Shown here piece after piece: positions 1-5,326 of a stretch of 7,760 nucleotides of DNA. Below the pieces are notes generated by a model that was not told the origin of the DNA, ran no database searches, and worked only from the letters and a program-made list of their open reading frames with translations. This DNA comes from Nocardioidaceae bacterium (lineage in GTDB: Bacteria; Actinomycetota; Actinomycetes; Propionibacteriales; Nocardioidaceae). Within the stretch, counting starts at the first letter, position 1. Each line of letters starts with the position of its first letter. The DNA lies in contig JAGQUE010000270.1 in assembly GCA_020438665.1 (NCBI GenBank), forward strand, positions 1-7,760, in the 5' to 3' direction. The translations under genes and the position numbers were made by a program.

Positions 1-504
1 GGCACCTATCCGCTGCCCGAAGCCCAGCTGGACCGGTTCCTCCTCCGGGTCTCGTTCGGCTATCCGACCGGCGAGCAGGAGCACGAGGTCGTGACCGCTC
101 GGTTGGCCCGACGGCGCGAGGAGGTCGACATCGCCCCCGTCACCGATGCGGAGGGGCTCCTGGCGATGCAGGCAGCGGTGGAGACCGTCTCCGTCGACGA
201 GAGCGTGAGCCGCTACTGCGTCGACCTCGCCACGGCGACCCGGGCCCACGACGATGTGCTCACCGGCGCCTCACCCCGTGGCTCGCTCGGCCTGGTGCTC
301 GCCGCCCGGGCGTTCGCGGTGCTCCGGGGGCGGGACTTCGTCATCCCCGAGGACGTCAAGGCGGTGGCTCGATCGGTGCTGGCGCACAGGATCACCGTCC
401 GGCCGGAGCTTTGGATGACGCAGGCGTCCGGACGGCGGGTGGTCGATGCCGTGCTTGCCGCCGTGCCGACACCGCCCACCCTCGAGCACCGGGACCGCCG
501 ATGA
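1..504 (+). CDS. MoxR-family AAA+ ATPase, 3' part only
   Basis: This is the C-terminal 167 residues of a MoxR-type AAA+ ATPase; the start, Walker A and Walker B lie before the window. The reading frame is open from base 1 and begins with [14 protein letters not shown], the highly conserved MoxR segment just after sensor 1. A sensor-2-like [10 protein letters not shown] follows, with its Arg at visible residue 93, and then the lid helices ([11 protein letters not shown]). The C-terminus is normal for the family, so the gene is cut only by the window edge. MoxR proteins are ATP-driven chaperones that usually work with VWA-like partner proteins in metal insertion, complex assembly or envelope stress. 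The next gene, a DUF58 protein, overlaps the stop codon as ATGA, so the two are very probably translationally coupled. The family call is firm; the specific client is unknown. Confidence 0.96.
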   Translation, partial: GTYPLPEAQLDRFLLRVSFGYPTGEQEHEVVTARLARRREEVDIAPVTDAEGLLAMQAAVETVSVDESVSRYCVDLATATRAHDDVLTGASPRGSLGLVLAARAFAVLRGRDFVIPEDVKAVARSVLAHRITVRPELWMTQASGRRVVDAVLAAVPTPPTLEHRDRR

Positions 505-1808
505 CCCAGTGGCGGACCACCGCCGCGCTCCGGAGAGCGCTCGCGCTCACCGGATTCGGGTTCGCCTATGCGATCGTCCTGCAGGCGCCTGTCGTCGTCG
601 TCCTGGTGTCGCCGTTCCTGCTGCTGGCCGCGCTGGGGTTGCTGCAGCGACCGGCCTCCGAGCCCCAGGTCCGCGTCGACCTGCGACACCGCGTGCTCCA
701 CGAGGGGACCGGGACCGTGAGCGACCTCGCCATCGACGACGCGAGTGATATCGAACAGGTCACCCGCTCGGCCGCGCTGACGCCGTTCGTGGCCCGGCGG
801 CCCTCCCAGGGGAGCGTTGCCGGGCTGGTCGGCGACCCGGCCTCGGTCCGGCTGGAGCTGAGCCCGCGCCGTTGGGGACGCGTCGACCTCGGCAACGAGG
901 AGGTGGCGCTGACGACCGCCTGGGGTGGCTATCGGTGGGGCCCCGTCCGGGTCACGGGGCGCAGCCTGTCGGTGCTGCCGACGACGGCCCCGTTCGACTC
1001 CCGGGCCGAGGCGCCGCTGCCGCTCGGCCTGGTCGGCCCGTATCGGTCACGGCGGCCCGGCACCGGTACCGAGCTGGCCGGCATCCGTCCGTTCGTCCCG
1101 GGCGACCGCCTGCGGCGCGTCAACTGGCGAGTCTCGTTACGTGCCCGTGCGCTGCACGTCGTCGACGCGCTCGCCGAGACCGACACGGGGGTCCTGCTGG
1201 TGGTCGACGCCCTGGCCGACCTGGGCCGCTCTGAGGGGGTCGATGGCCGAGCCAGCTCGCTGGACCGCACGGTCCGCGCCGCCGCCGCGCTCGCCGAGCA
1301 CCACGTCCGGCAAGGCGACCGCGTGGCGCTGCGGGTGGTCGGCGGCGCCGGCCGCTCTGTCGGCTATGGCACCGGCACCCGCCACCTGCGGGTGCTGCTG
1401 CACGCGTTGGCCGACGTCCGGCCGGGCGTGCCGCGCGATCTGCCCGACCACGGTCTTCAGCTGGGGGCGTCGATGGGCACCGAGGTGTTGATCCTCTCGA
1501 CGTTGCTCCAGCCGGCGATGGTCAACACCGCGGCCCTGCTCACGGCCCGCGGCCTTCCGGTGCTCGTCATCGACACGCTGCCGGAGGGCGGCCTCGTGGA
1601 CGTCGTCTGGTCTGACGCCGGCGGACAACGCCAGCAGGCCATCGCCGCCACGGCCTGGCGCATGCGCCGGCTCGAGCGGGACCTGCTCCTGGAGAGGTTG
1701 AGCCGCACCGGGTGCCCGGTGGTGCCCTGGCGCGGTCCCGGCACCCTCGACGACGTGCTGCGGCGGCTGGCCCGCCGCGCCCAGCTGCCCCGCGTGGTGG
1801 GCCGATGA
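501..1808 (+). CDS. DUF58 domain-containing membrane protein (MoxR partner)
   Basis: This 435-residue protein has a hydrophobic N-terminus (about residues 17-48, probably one or two membrane segments), a variable extracytoplasmic or linker region, and the DUF58 hallmark at about residues 194-222 ([19 protein letters not shown]). A VWA-like fold follows, starting with [14 protein letters not shown]58 proteins are encoded next to MoxR ATPases and are thought to be their VWA-like adaptors. I chose the ATG at 501 because it overlaps the moxR stop (ATGA) and places the membrane segment near the N-terminus; the frame is open 30 codons further upstream, but that stretch lies inside moxR. The position of the VWA metal site (D236) reads DALAD instead of DxSxS, so canonical metal binding looks lost. 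The gene overlaps its downstream neighbour by the same ATGA arrangement. The molecular role is inferred from family and context. Confidence 0.94.
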   Translation: MTQWRTTAALRRALALTGFGFAYAIVLQAPVVVVLVSPFLLLAALGLLQRPASEPQVRVDLRHRVLHEGTGTVSDLAIDDASDIEQVTRSAALTPFVARRPSQGSVAGLVGDPASVRLELSPRRWGRVDLGNEEVALTTAWGGYRWGPVRVTGRSLSVLPTTAPFDSRAEAPLPLGLVGPYRSRRPGTGTELAGIRPFVPGDRLRRVNWRVSLRARALHVVDALAETDTGVLLVVDALADLGRSEGVDGRASSLDRTVRAAAALAEHHVRQGDRVALRVVGGAGRSVGYGTGTRHLRVLLHALADVRPGVPRDLPDHGLQLGASMGTEVLILSTLLQPAMVNTAALLTARGLPVLVIDTLPEGGLVDVVWSDAGGQRQQAIAATAWRMRRLERDLLLERLSRTGCPVVPWRGPGTLDDVLRRLARRAQLPRVVGR

Positions 1809-2383
1809 CCCTCCGATCGCTGCTGCCCCGCTGGAGCCGTGCGCAATGGCTGCTGCGGTCGGTCGTCCTCGCGGGCCCGCTCCTCGCCTTCGCGGGAACC
1901 GCCGCCGAGGGCACCGTCGCCGGAGTCGGCTGGACCGTGTTCGTCCTCGTCGCCGCGGTGGCGGCGGCGCTACTGCCGGCCAGCGCGGCGCCGCTGCTGG
2001 CCATCGGTCTCGTGATCGGCTGGTGGGGCGGCGGCCCTGCGGACCCGCTCCACCCCGCCGTGCTGCCCGCCGGCGCCGCCCTGGTCGCCACCCACGTGGC
2101 CGCCATGCTCGCCGCATCCGGGCCGCCCGGGCTGACCCCGAGCCGGGCCCTGGTTCGGCTGTGGCTGCGCCGGGGCCTGCTGGTCTGCCTCCCGCTCCCG
2201 CTGGTGTACGCCGTCGCGCGCGGCGTCGCCGGTGCCCCGGAGCCGCCGTACGTCTGGACGGTGGGGCTGGTGGCCGCCCTGGGGACCGTGCTGGTCGGCG
2301 AGTGGGCCTTCGCCCGGACGCTGGGACGCGACGCCGACCTGGTTGTCGGGACCCGGCCGCCATCCACAGGTGCAGGGCTCTGA
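1805..2383 (+). CDS. Polytopic membrane protein of the MoxR-DUF58 operon
   Basis: This 192-residue protein of unknown function is very rich in Ala, Leu, Val and Gly. Hydrophobic stretches at about residues 17-33, 38-56, 57-75, 85-103, 121-140 and 149-169 suggest around six membrane helices with short loops. Arg-rich segments near residues 5-18 and 115-123 probably face the cytoplasm. I see no catalytic motif. The start at 1805 overlaps the DUF58 stop as ATGA, which makes it the third gene of a coupled operon; the frame extends 31 codons upstream, but only inside the DUF58 gene. In many actinobacterial MoxR-DUF58 clusters the third gene is a long membrane protein with a transglutaminase-like domain. 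This one is far shorter and contains only membrane segments. It may be a membrane platform for the module; that is inference. Confidence 0.85.
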   Translation: MTLRSLLPRWSRAQWLLRSVVLAGPLLAFAGTAAEGTVAGVGWTVFVLVAAVAAALLPASAAPLLAIGLVIGWWGGGPADPLHPAVLPAGAALVATHVAAMLAASGPPGLTPSRALVRLWLRRGLLVCLPLPLVYAVARGVAGAPEPPYVWTVGLVAALGTVLVGEWAFARTLGRDADLVVGTRPPSTGAGL

Positions 2384-2434
2384 CTGTGGAAATGGGGCCG
2401 CTGTTGTGGACGAGCAGAGGCGTTCTGTGGACGA
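2360..2434. promoter_or_regulatory. Cluster of four phased TGTGGA motifs (DnaA-box-like)
   Basis: The hexamer TGTGGA occurs at 2385, 2405 and 2426 on the plus strand, and as TCCACA at 2363, so the sites are 20-22 bases apart, about two helical turns. Two of the sites (2405-2413 and 2426-2434) are the identical nonamer TGTGGACGA, which read on the minus strand as TCGTCCACA differs by one base from the actinobacterial DnaA box TTGTCCACA. The other two match the DnaA box family at about 7 of 9. The first site lies inside the last codons of the upstream gene. Phasing suggests cooperative protein binding; DnaA is the best guess, and another regulator recognising GTGGA is possible. Confidence 0.4.
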
Positions 2435-2479
2435 CACGCCGGTGGCCGGAAACTGCCTGAAATAGTTGCTCCCAACCCC

Positions 2480-2509
2480 TTGCGCGGGGAGCTGGGCAGG
2501 GCATAGAAC
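2480..2509 (+). promoter_or_regulatory. Candidate promoter for the structured RNA region
   Basis: TTGCGC at 2480-2485 could serve as a -35 element and TAGAAC at 2504-2509 as a -10 element, 18 bases apart. Initiation would then fall near 2516, just before the first hairpin of the structured RNA. The -10 lacks the final T of the usual TANNNT, so this is a suggestion based on position and partial match. Confidence 0.3.
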
Positions 2510-2515
2510 TTCTCT

Positions 2516-2610
2516 CACGCAGCCCCTCCGGGGGCGGCGGGATGGCTCGGAAACGAGGGTCCACACCGAGGGGCTTGCCCCGCGGCGGCGAGAGGGTGAC
2601 GACCTCGCCG
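2516..2610 (+). ncRNA. Structured RNA with three tetraloop hairpins (possible 6C-type sRNA or leader)
   Basis: Three consecutive hairpins each carry a classic stable tetraloop on the plus strand. GCCCC-UCCG-GGGGC spans 2522-2535 and is a UNCG loop closed by C-G. CUCG-GAAA-CGAG spans 2546-2557 and is a GNRA loop. GGGG-CUUG-CCCC spans 2570-2581 and is a CUUG loop closed by G-C. Hairpins one and three can both be extended by three outer pairs across an A.G mismatch (2518-2520 with 2537-2539; 2566-2568 with 2583-2585). A fourth stem, CGGCGAG/CUCGCCG, covers 2586-2610. The minus strand lacks these loops, so the plus strand is the transcribed one. The C-rich double-hairpin character recalls the actinobacterial 6C RNA, but I cannot confirm family membership by eye. 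It could instead be the 5' leader of the downstream short ORF or of the acyltransferase gene. Both ends are approximate. Confidence 0.5.
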
Positions 2611-2648
2611 GGTCCTGAGTGGAGGGGCGATCGATCGGAGGCGTCACC

Positions 2649-2678
2649 ATGATCCGGTCACCCGAAGGGCCCTTGTAG
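2649..2678 (+). CDS. Candidate nine-residue leader peptide (MIRSPEGPL)
   Basis: ATG at 2649 is followed by eight sense codons and a TAG stop at 2676. It is preceded by GGAGG at 2637-2641 with a seven-base spacer, one of the best ribosome binding sites in the window. The last five codons, including the stop, form the left arm of the 15-bp hairpin at 2664-2700, so a ribosome translating the ORF would disrupt the hairpin. That is the layout of an attenuator leader. The peptide has no run of a single regulatory amino acid, so the signal would not be simple starvation for one residue. It may be a chance ORF. Confidence 0.3.
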   Translation: MIRSPEGPL

Positions 2679-2700
2679 CTCATACCTATGAGGGCCCTTC
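2664..2700 (+). terminator. 15-bp hairpin, terminator or attenuator candidate
   Basis: GAAGGGCCCT at 2664-2673 and AGGGCCCTTC at 2691-2700 are perfect inverted repeats. Pairing continues inward through 2678/2686 with two G-U pairs, giving a 15-bp stem and a seven-base loop (2679-2685). A shorter alternative inner stem CTCAT/ATGAG (2679-2683 with 2688-2692) is also possible. The following bases, ACCTATTTCC, are only weakly T-rich; actinobacterial terminators often lack a full U tract. It would separate the transcript of the structured RNA region from the acyltransferase gene. Confidence 0.5.
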
Positions 2701-2827
2701 ACCTATTTCCCGCCGACGTCGGATCGCCGGTTCCGGCAGCAGGTCCCTGTCACTCGTCCCGGCCGCCTGCCGATCCGCGGCGTGGACCCTCTGCCGCAGC
2801 CGCCCGCGGACGCGTCACAATGCCCCC
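2701..2827. other. Intergenic stretch before the acyltransferase gene
   Basis: No gene is supported here. It contains a perfect 10-base palindrome CCGACGTCGG at 2713-2722 and a short inverted repeat GCCGG-TT-CCGGC at 2726-2737. Either could be a protein-binding site or simply GC-rich background. The last part holds the likely acyltransferase promoter. Confidence 0.3.
2816..2821 (+). promoter_or_regulatory. Likely -10 element of a leaderless promoter for the acyltransferase gene
   Basis: CACAAT lies six bases before the start codon at 2828, exactly where a -10 element must be if transcription begins at the A of the ATG. No Shine-Dalgarno sequence precedes the ATG; the intervening bases are GCCCCC. 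A -35 element is weak (around 2792-2797). Leaderless genes are common in Actinobacteria, which supports the reading. Confidence 0.4.
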
Positions 2828-3496
2828 ATGCTCTACGCCTCGATGCATGCGGTGGTCCCGCCGCTCCTCAAGGCGATCTGGCGACCGGTTATCCACGGCC
2901 TCGACAACATCCCGCGCACCGGGCCCGTGATCCTGGCCAGCAACCACCTGAGCTTCGCCGACAGCGTCGTGATCCCGGCGATCGCGCCCCGCAAGGTCGT
3001 GTTCTTGGCCAAGGCCGACTACTTCACCGGAACCGGGGTCACCGGTGCCCTGCAGCGGGCGTGGTTCGAGGGGCTCGGCATGCTGCCGGTCGACCGCGAC
3101 GACACCAAGGCCGCGCTCGACAGCCTCGACACCGCGCTGGAGGTGCTGGCACGCGGCGAGGCCTTCGGCATCTATCCCGAGGGCACCCGGTCACGCGACG
3201 GGCGCCTCTATCGCGGCCGCACCGGCGTCGCCCACCTCGCCCTGACCGCCGGCGTGCCCGTCGTCCCGGTTGGCCTCGTCGGGACCCAGGACCTCCAGCC
3301 GGTCGGGTCGCGGCTGCCCCGGCTGGTGAAGGTGACCGTGTCCTTCGGCCGCGCCCTGGACTTCCGTGGCCGCTACGACGGGGTCCCCCTCGGCCGCGCG
3401 CGGCGCGAGGTCACCGACGAGATCATGGCCGCGATCCAACAGCTCAGCGGTCAGCAGCCTGCCGGCGTCTATAACGACCGGCCGCTGGAGATCTGA
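2828..3496 (+). CDS. plsC: 1-acyl-sn-glycerol-3-phosphate acyltransferase (PlsC/LPLAT family)
   Basis: This 222-residue protein has the PlsC family motifs in order. The catalytic HX4D is at residues 40-45 (NHLSFAD). A middle block around residues 75-92 contains WFEGLGMLPVDRDD. The substrate-binding EGTRS begins at E118 within YPEGTRSRDGRLYRGRTG. A VPVVPVGLVG segment follows. Such enzymes transfer an acyl chain to lysophosphatidic acid at the inner face of the membrane, giving phosphatidic acid for phospholipid synthesis. The length is typical for actinobacterial homologues, and the N-terminal amphipathic stretch VVPPLLKAIWRPVIHGLDNIP is the usual beginning, which supports the ATG at 2828. The gene stands alone on this strand and converges on the next gene with only 25 bases between the stop codons, leaving little room for a terminator. 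Acyl-acceptor preference cannot be read from sequence; some actinobacterial paralogues act on other lysolipids. Confidence 0.94.
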   Translation: MLYASMHAVVPPLLKAIWRPVIHGLDNIPRTGPVILASNHLSFADSVVIPAIAPRKVVFLAKADYFTGTGVTGALQRAWFEGLGMLPVDRDDTKAALDSLDTALEVLARGEAFGIYPEGTRSRDGRLYRGRTGVAHLALTAGVPVVPVGLVGTQDLQPVGSRLPRLVKVTVSFGRALDFRGRYDGVPLGRARREVTDEIMAAIQQLSGQQPAGVYNDRPLEI

Positions 3497-3521
3497 TCGC
3501 GAGGAGCCTGACAGCGGCGGG

Positions 3522-5129
3522 TCAGCCCTGGGCCGACACCTGGCCGATCAGGTTGATGAACAGCCCGAGCATGGCCACCGGGCCATTGACCCGCGCCGAC
3601 TTGCCGCCCACGGCGTCGGAGACGCGCTGGAGGCCGCTCACGTCGGCCCGCTCACCGAAGCCCACGCCCATGACGCGGATGGGCTTGCTCGGGTCGGACT
3701 CGGCCTCCAGACGGGCGATCAGACTCTGGACGGACATGCCGGAGGTGGTGTCGCGGTCCTTGTTGGTGAACACGACGAGCGACTGGGCGGCCGCGGGGTC
3801 ATAGTCCTCCTGGAGCGCCTGGTAGCCGGCGAGGATCGACTCATAGAGGGTGCTCTGCGAGCCGCGGTGCACCTTGATCGTCTGGACGGTGTTGATGATC
3901 GACGAGCGCCCGGTGCCGAGCAGCGTGATCGGCACGAGCTCGCGGTGTCCGGCCGCTCCACCGACGCCGGTGCCATAGAGCCACACCCCGATCGAGGTGT
4001 GGTCATAGAGGGTCGCCATCGCGATCAGCGCCGTGGTGCGCACCTGGTCGATCAGTGGCTTGTTGTTGGCCTGGAGAACGCCCATCGAGTCGCTGACGTC
4101 CATGAGGACCAGGATCCGACCGGGGGTCGAGCCTGAGGCGCTCAGGCCATAGAGCTTGATCGCGGTCGCGGGGCCGGGCAGCCCGATGCGGTGGTGCTCG
4201 TGGCCATAGAGCGTCGTGTCGAACTCGGCCGTCCCGTCGGGGTCGCGCAGCTTGGCGTCGGCGCGCAGCGTGGCCACGTCCGCCGAGGCGAGCCGCTTGA
4301 TGAGGTCGCCGACCACGGGCCGGACGGCGGCGTCGCGGGAGGTGTTGTAGGCCGGGAAGTCCATGTAGGGCTCGCCCTGGCGGCCGCGGAGGATGTGCAC
4401 CTGGTTGGATGGCTCGACGAGGTATTCGCCGGCGAAGATGACCATCCGCTCCGGCGGGCTCCCGAGCACGTTGGACCCGATGATGGCCGGCTGGGAGAGC
4501 GAGTTGGCGGTGAGCGCGAGCGCCTCGAACCGCACCGGTGAGATCAGCCGCTGGGCCTTGAGGAAGGGCCAGGCGGCCAGCAGTCCGGTCGCGGTCGCCG
4601 ACGGGTCGTGGAACCCGATGCGGACCGGCCGGTCCTTGGAGAGCAGGCTGGGCCAGCTGAAGGTGTCGTCGTTGCCCAGCATCAGCGCCGTCGTCTGCGT
4701 CGCGAGCCCGACGATGGGGCTGGAGGCGATGCTGACGGCGGCGCCCGGCTCGGTCGGGCGGGCATAGGCCCACAGGCTGCTGTCGGTCACCCACAGGTCG
4801 GCGTCCAGGCTCGCCTTGACGCCGTCGCGACCCGCGGCCTCGACGACGTCGAGCTCGACACACGACTTGGCCGCCGCCTCCACGACCATCGCCCGGGTCG
4901 CCGGGACGACCACGGCCTTGACCGGTGTCGTCGTGGTGCACCGATCCAGGGCCTCCGCGGCCCGTGACGACGCGGCCGTCGACGGATCGCTCGTCGACGC
5001 GGCGTTCGTGGTGTCGGTGCCGAAGCGGTCGGCGACGACCACGACGCCGATGCCACCGACCAGGACGCCGATCAGCAGCCCGAGCATCCAGTTGGTGCCG
5101 CGGTTGGCCGCATCTCGCTGGCTTGCCAT
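3522..5129 (-). CDS. Membrane-anchored substrate-binding and VWA domain protein
   Basis: This 535-residue protein has a short N-terminal cytoplasmic tail, one membrane helix at about residues 14-33, and a Ser/Thr/Ala-rich linker. A region at about residues 55-300 resembles an extracellular bacterial solute-binding domain (SBP_bac_11-like). A von Willebrand A domain runs from about residue 335 to the end. The VWA metal site is visible as DVSDSMG (D344, S346, S348), with T427 in STLYES as the likely threonine ligand. The usual TDG element is replaced by TNKDRD (T455-D460). The protein is probably anchored with both domains outside the membrane. The ATG at 5129 was chosen because GGGGAGG precedes it by seven bases; upstream codons in frame lack this and would put odd residues before the anchor. 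Ligand, partner and pathway are unknown. Similar fusions are annotated in Actinobacteria without a defined function. Confidence 0.88.
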   Translation of the reverse strand: MASQRDAANRGTNWMLGLLIGVLVGGIGVVVVADRFGTDTTNAASTSDPSTAASSRAAEALDRCTTTTPVKAVVVPATRAMVVEAAAKSCVELDVVEAAGRDGVKASLDADLWVTDSSLWAYARPTEPGAAVSIASSPIVGLATQTTALMLGNDDTFSWPSLLSKDRPVRIGFHDPSATATGLLAAWPFLKAQRLISPVRFEALALTANSLSQPAIIGSNVLGSPPERMVIFAGEYLVEPSNQVHILRGRQGEPYMDFPAYNTSRDAAVRPVVGDLIKRLASADVATLRADAKLRDPDGTAEFDTTLYGHEHHRIGLPGPATAIKLYGLSASGSTPGRILVLMDVSDSMGVLQANNKPLIDQVRTTALIAMATLYDHTSIGVWLYGTGVGGAAGHRELVPITLLGTGRSSIINTVQTIKVHRGSQSTLYESILAGYQALQEDYDPAAAQSLVVFTNKDRDTTSGMSVQSLIARLEAESDPSKPIRVMGVGFGERADVSGLQRVSDAVGGKSARVNGPVAMLGLFINLIGQVSAQG

Positions 5130-5136
5130 GAATGTG

Positions 5137-5143
5137 CCTCCCC
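5137..5143 (-). promoter_or_regulatory. Strong ribosome binding site of the VWA protein gene
   Basis: On the minus strand GGGGAGG lies seven bases before the ATG at 5129. It fixes that start over the longer in-frame extension to 5189. Confidence 0.8.
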
Positions 5144-5182
5144 GCACAAACCGGCCGACCGAGATGCCGGAACAACACTGAG

Positions 5183-5201
5183 GCGTCACCGACGGTGACG
5201 C
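5183..5201. promoter_or_regulatory. 19-bp perfect palindrome upstream of the VWA protein gene
   Basis: GCGTCACCGACGGTGACGC is two perfect nine-base arms around a single central base, 53 bases upstream of the start codon at 5129. The odd-length symmetry and position suggest an operator for a dimeric repressor. As RNA it could form a stable hairpin with a three-base loop; on the minus strand it is followed by CTCAGTGTTGTT, so a terminator of the protease transcript or an attenuator is the alternative. Confidence 0.5.
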
Positions 5202-5232
5202 GAGGTACGACGCTGGGCGCGAGCCCGGCGAA

Positions 5233-5238
5233 ATGTTA
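5233..5238 (-). promoter_or_regulatory. Candidate -10 element for the VWA protein gene
   Basis: On the minus strand TAACAT matches TANNNT. TTGGGC lies 19 bases upstream of it, a weak and rather distant -35. Transcription would start near 5226, giving a leader of about 97 bases with the 19-bp palindrome inside it. The rest of the 5130-5326 gap shows only a small GGGC-GCGA-GCCC hairpin at about 5213-5225. Confidence 0.25.
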
Positions 5239-5326
5239 GGTCACGTCGGGGGGACTCGCCCAACGAAGCCGACCTGCGGGACGGAGTGGTCTAACCCGGT
5301 GCCGGCGGTGCGCTGCTGACGCTGTG

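Noticed and set aside
2360..2434. DnaA-box cluster as a chromosomal replication origin.
   Set aside because: No dnaA, dnaN, rpmH or parAB genes nearby, no AT-rich unwinding region, and few full matches to the box.
1137..2564. 475-codon minus-strand frame antisense to the DUF58 and membrane protein genes.
   Set aside because: Arg/Pro/Gly-rich composition typical of antisense frames in GC-rich DNA; the plus-strand genes have conserved motifs and ATGA coupling.
2667..2700. GGGCCCTTGTAGCTCA looks like the 5' end of a tRNA gene, with a matching acceptor-like 3' arm.
   Set aside because: The two arms are only 17 bases apart and there is no room for anticodon and T arms; it is a simple hairpin.
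2688..2930. 80-codon plus-strand frame overlapping the start of the acyltransferase gene.
   Set aside because: Low-complexity Arg/Pro/Ser composition, no ribosome binding site, and out of frame with a clear PlsC gene over its last third.
3497..3521. CTGAC/GTCAG stem between the two convergent stop codons as a bidirectional terminator.
   Set aside because: The stem has only five pairs, an eight-base loop and no U tract on either side.
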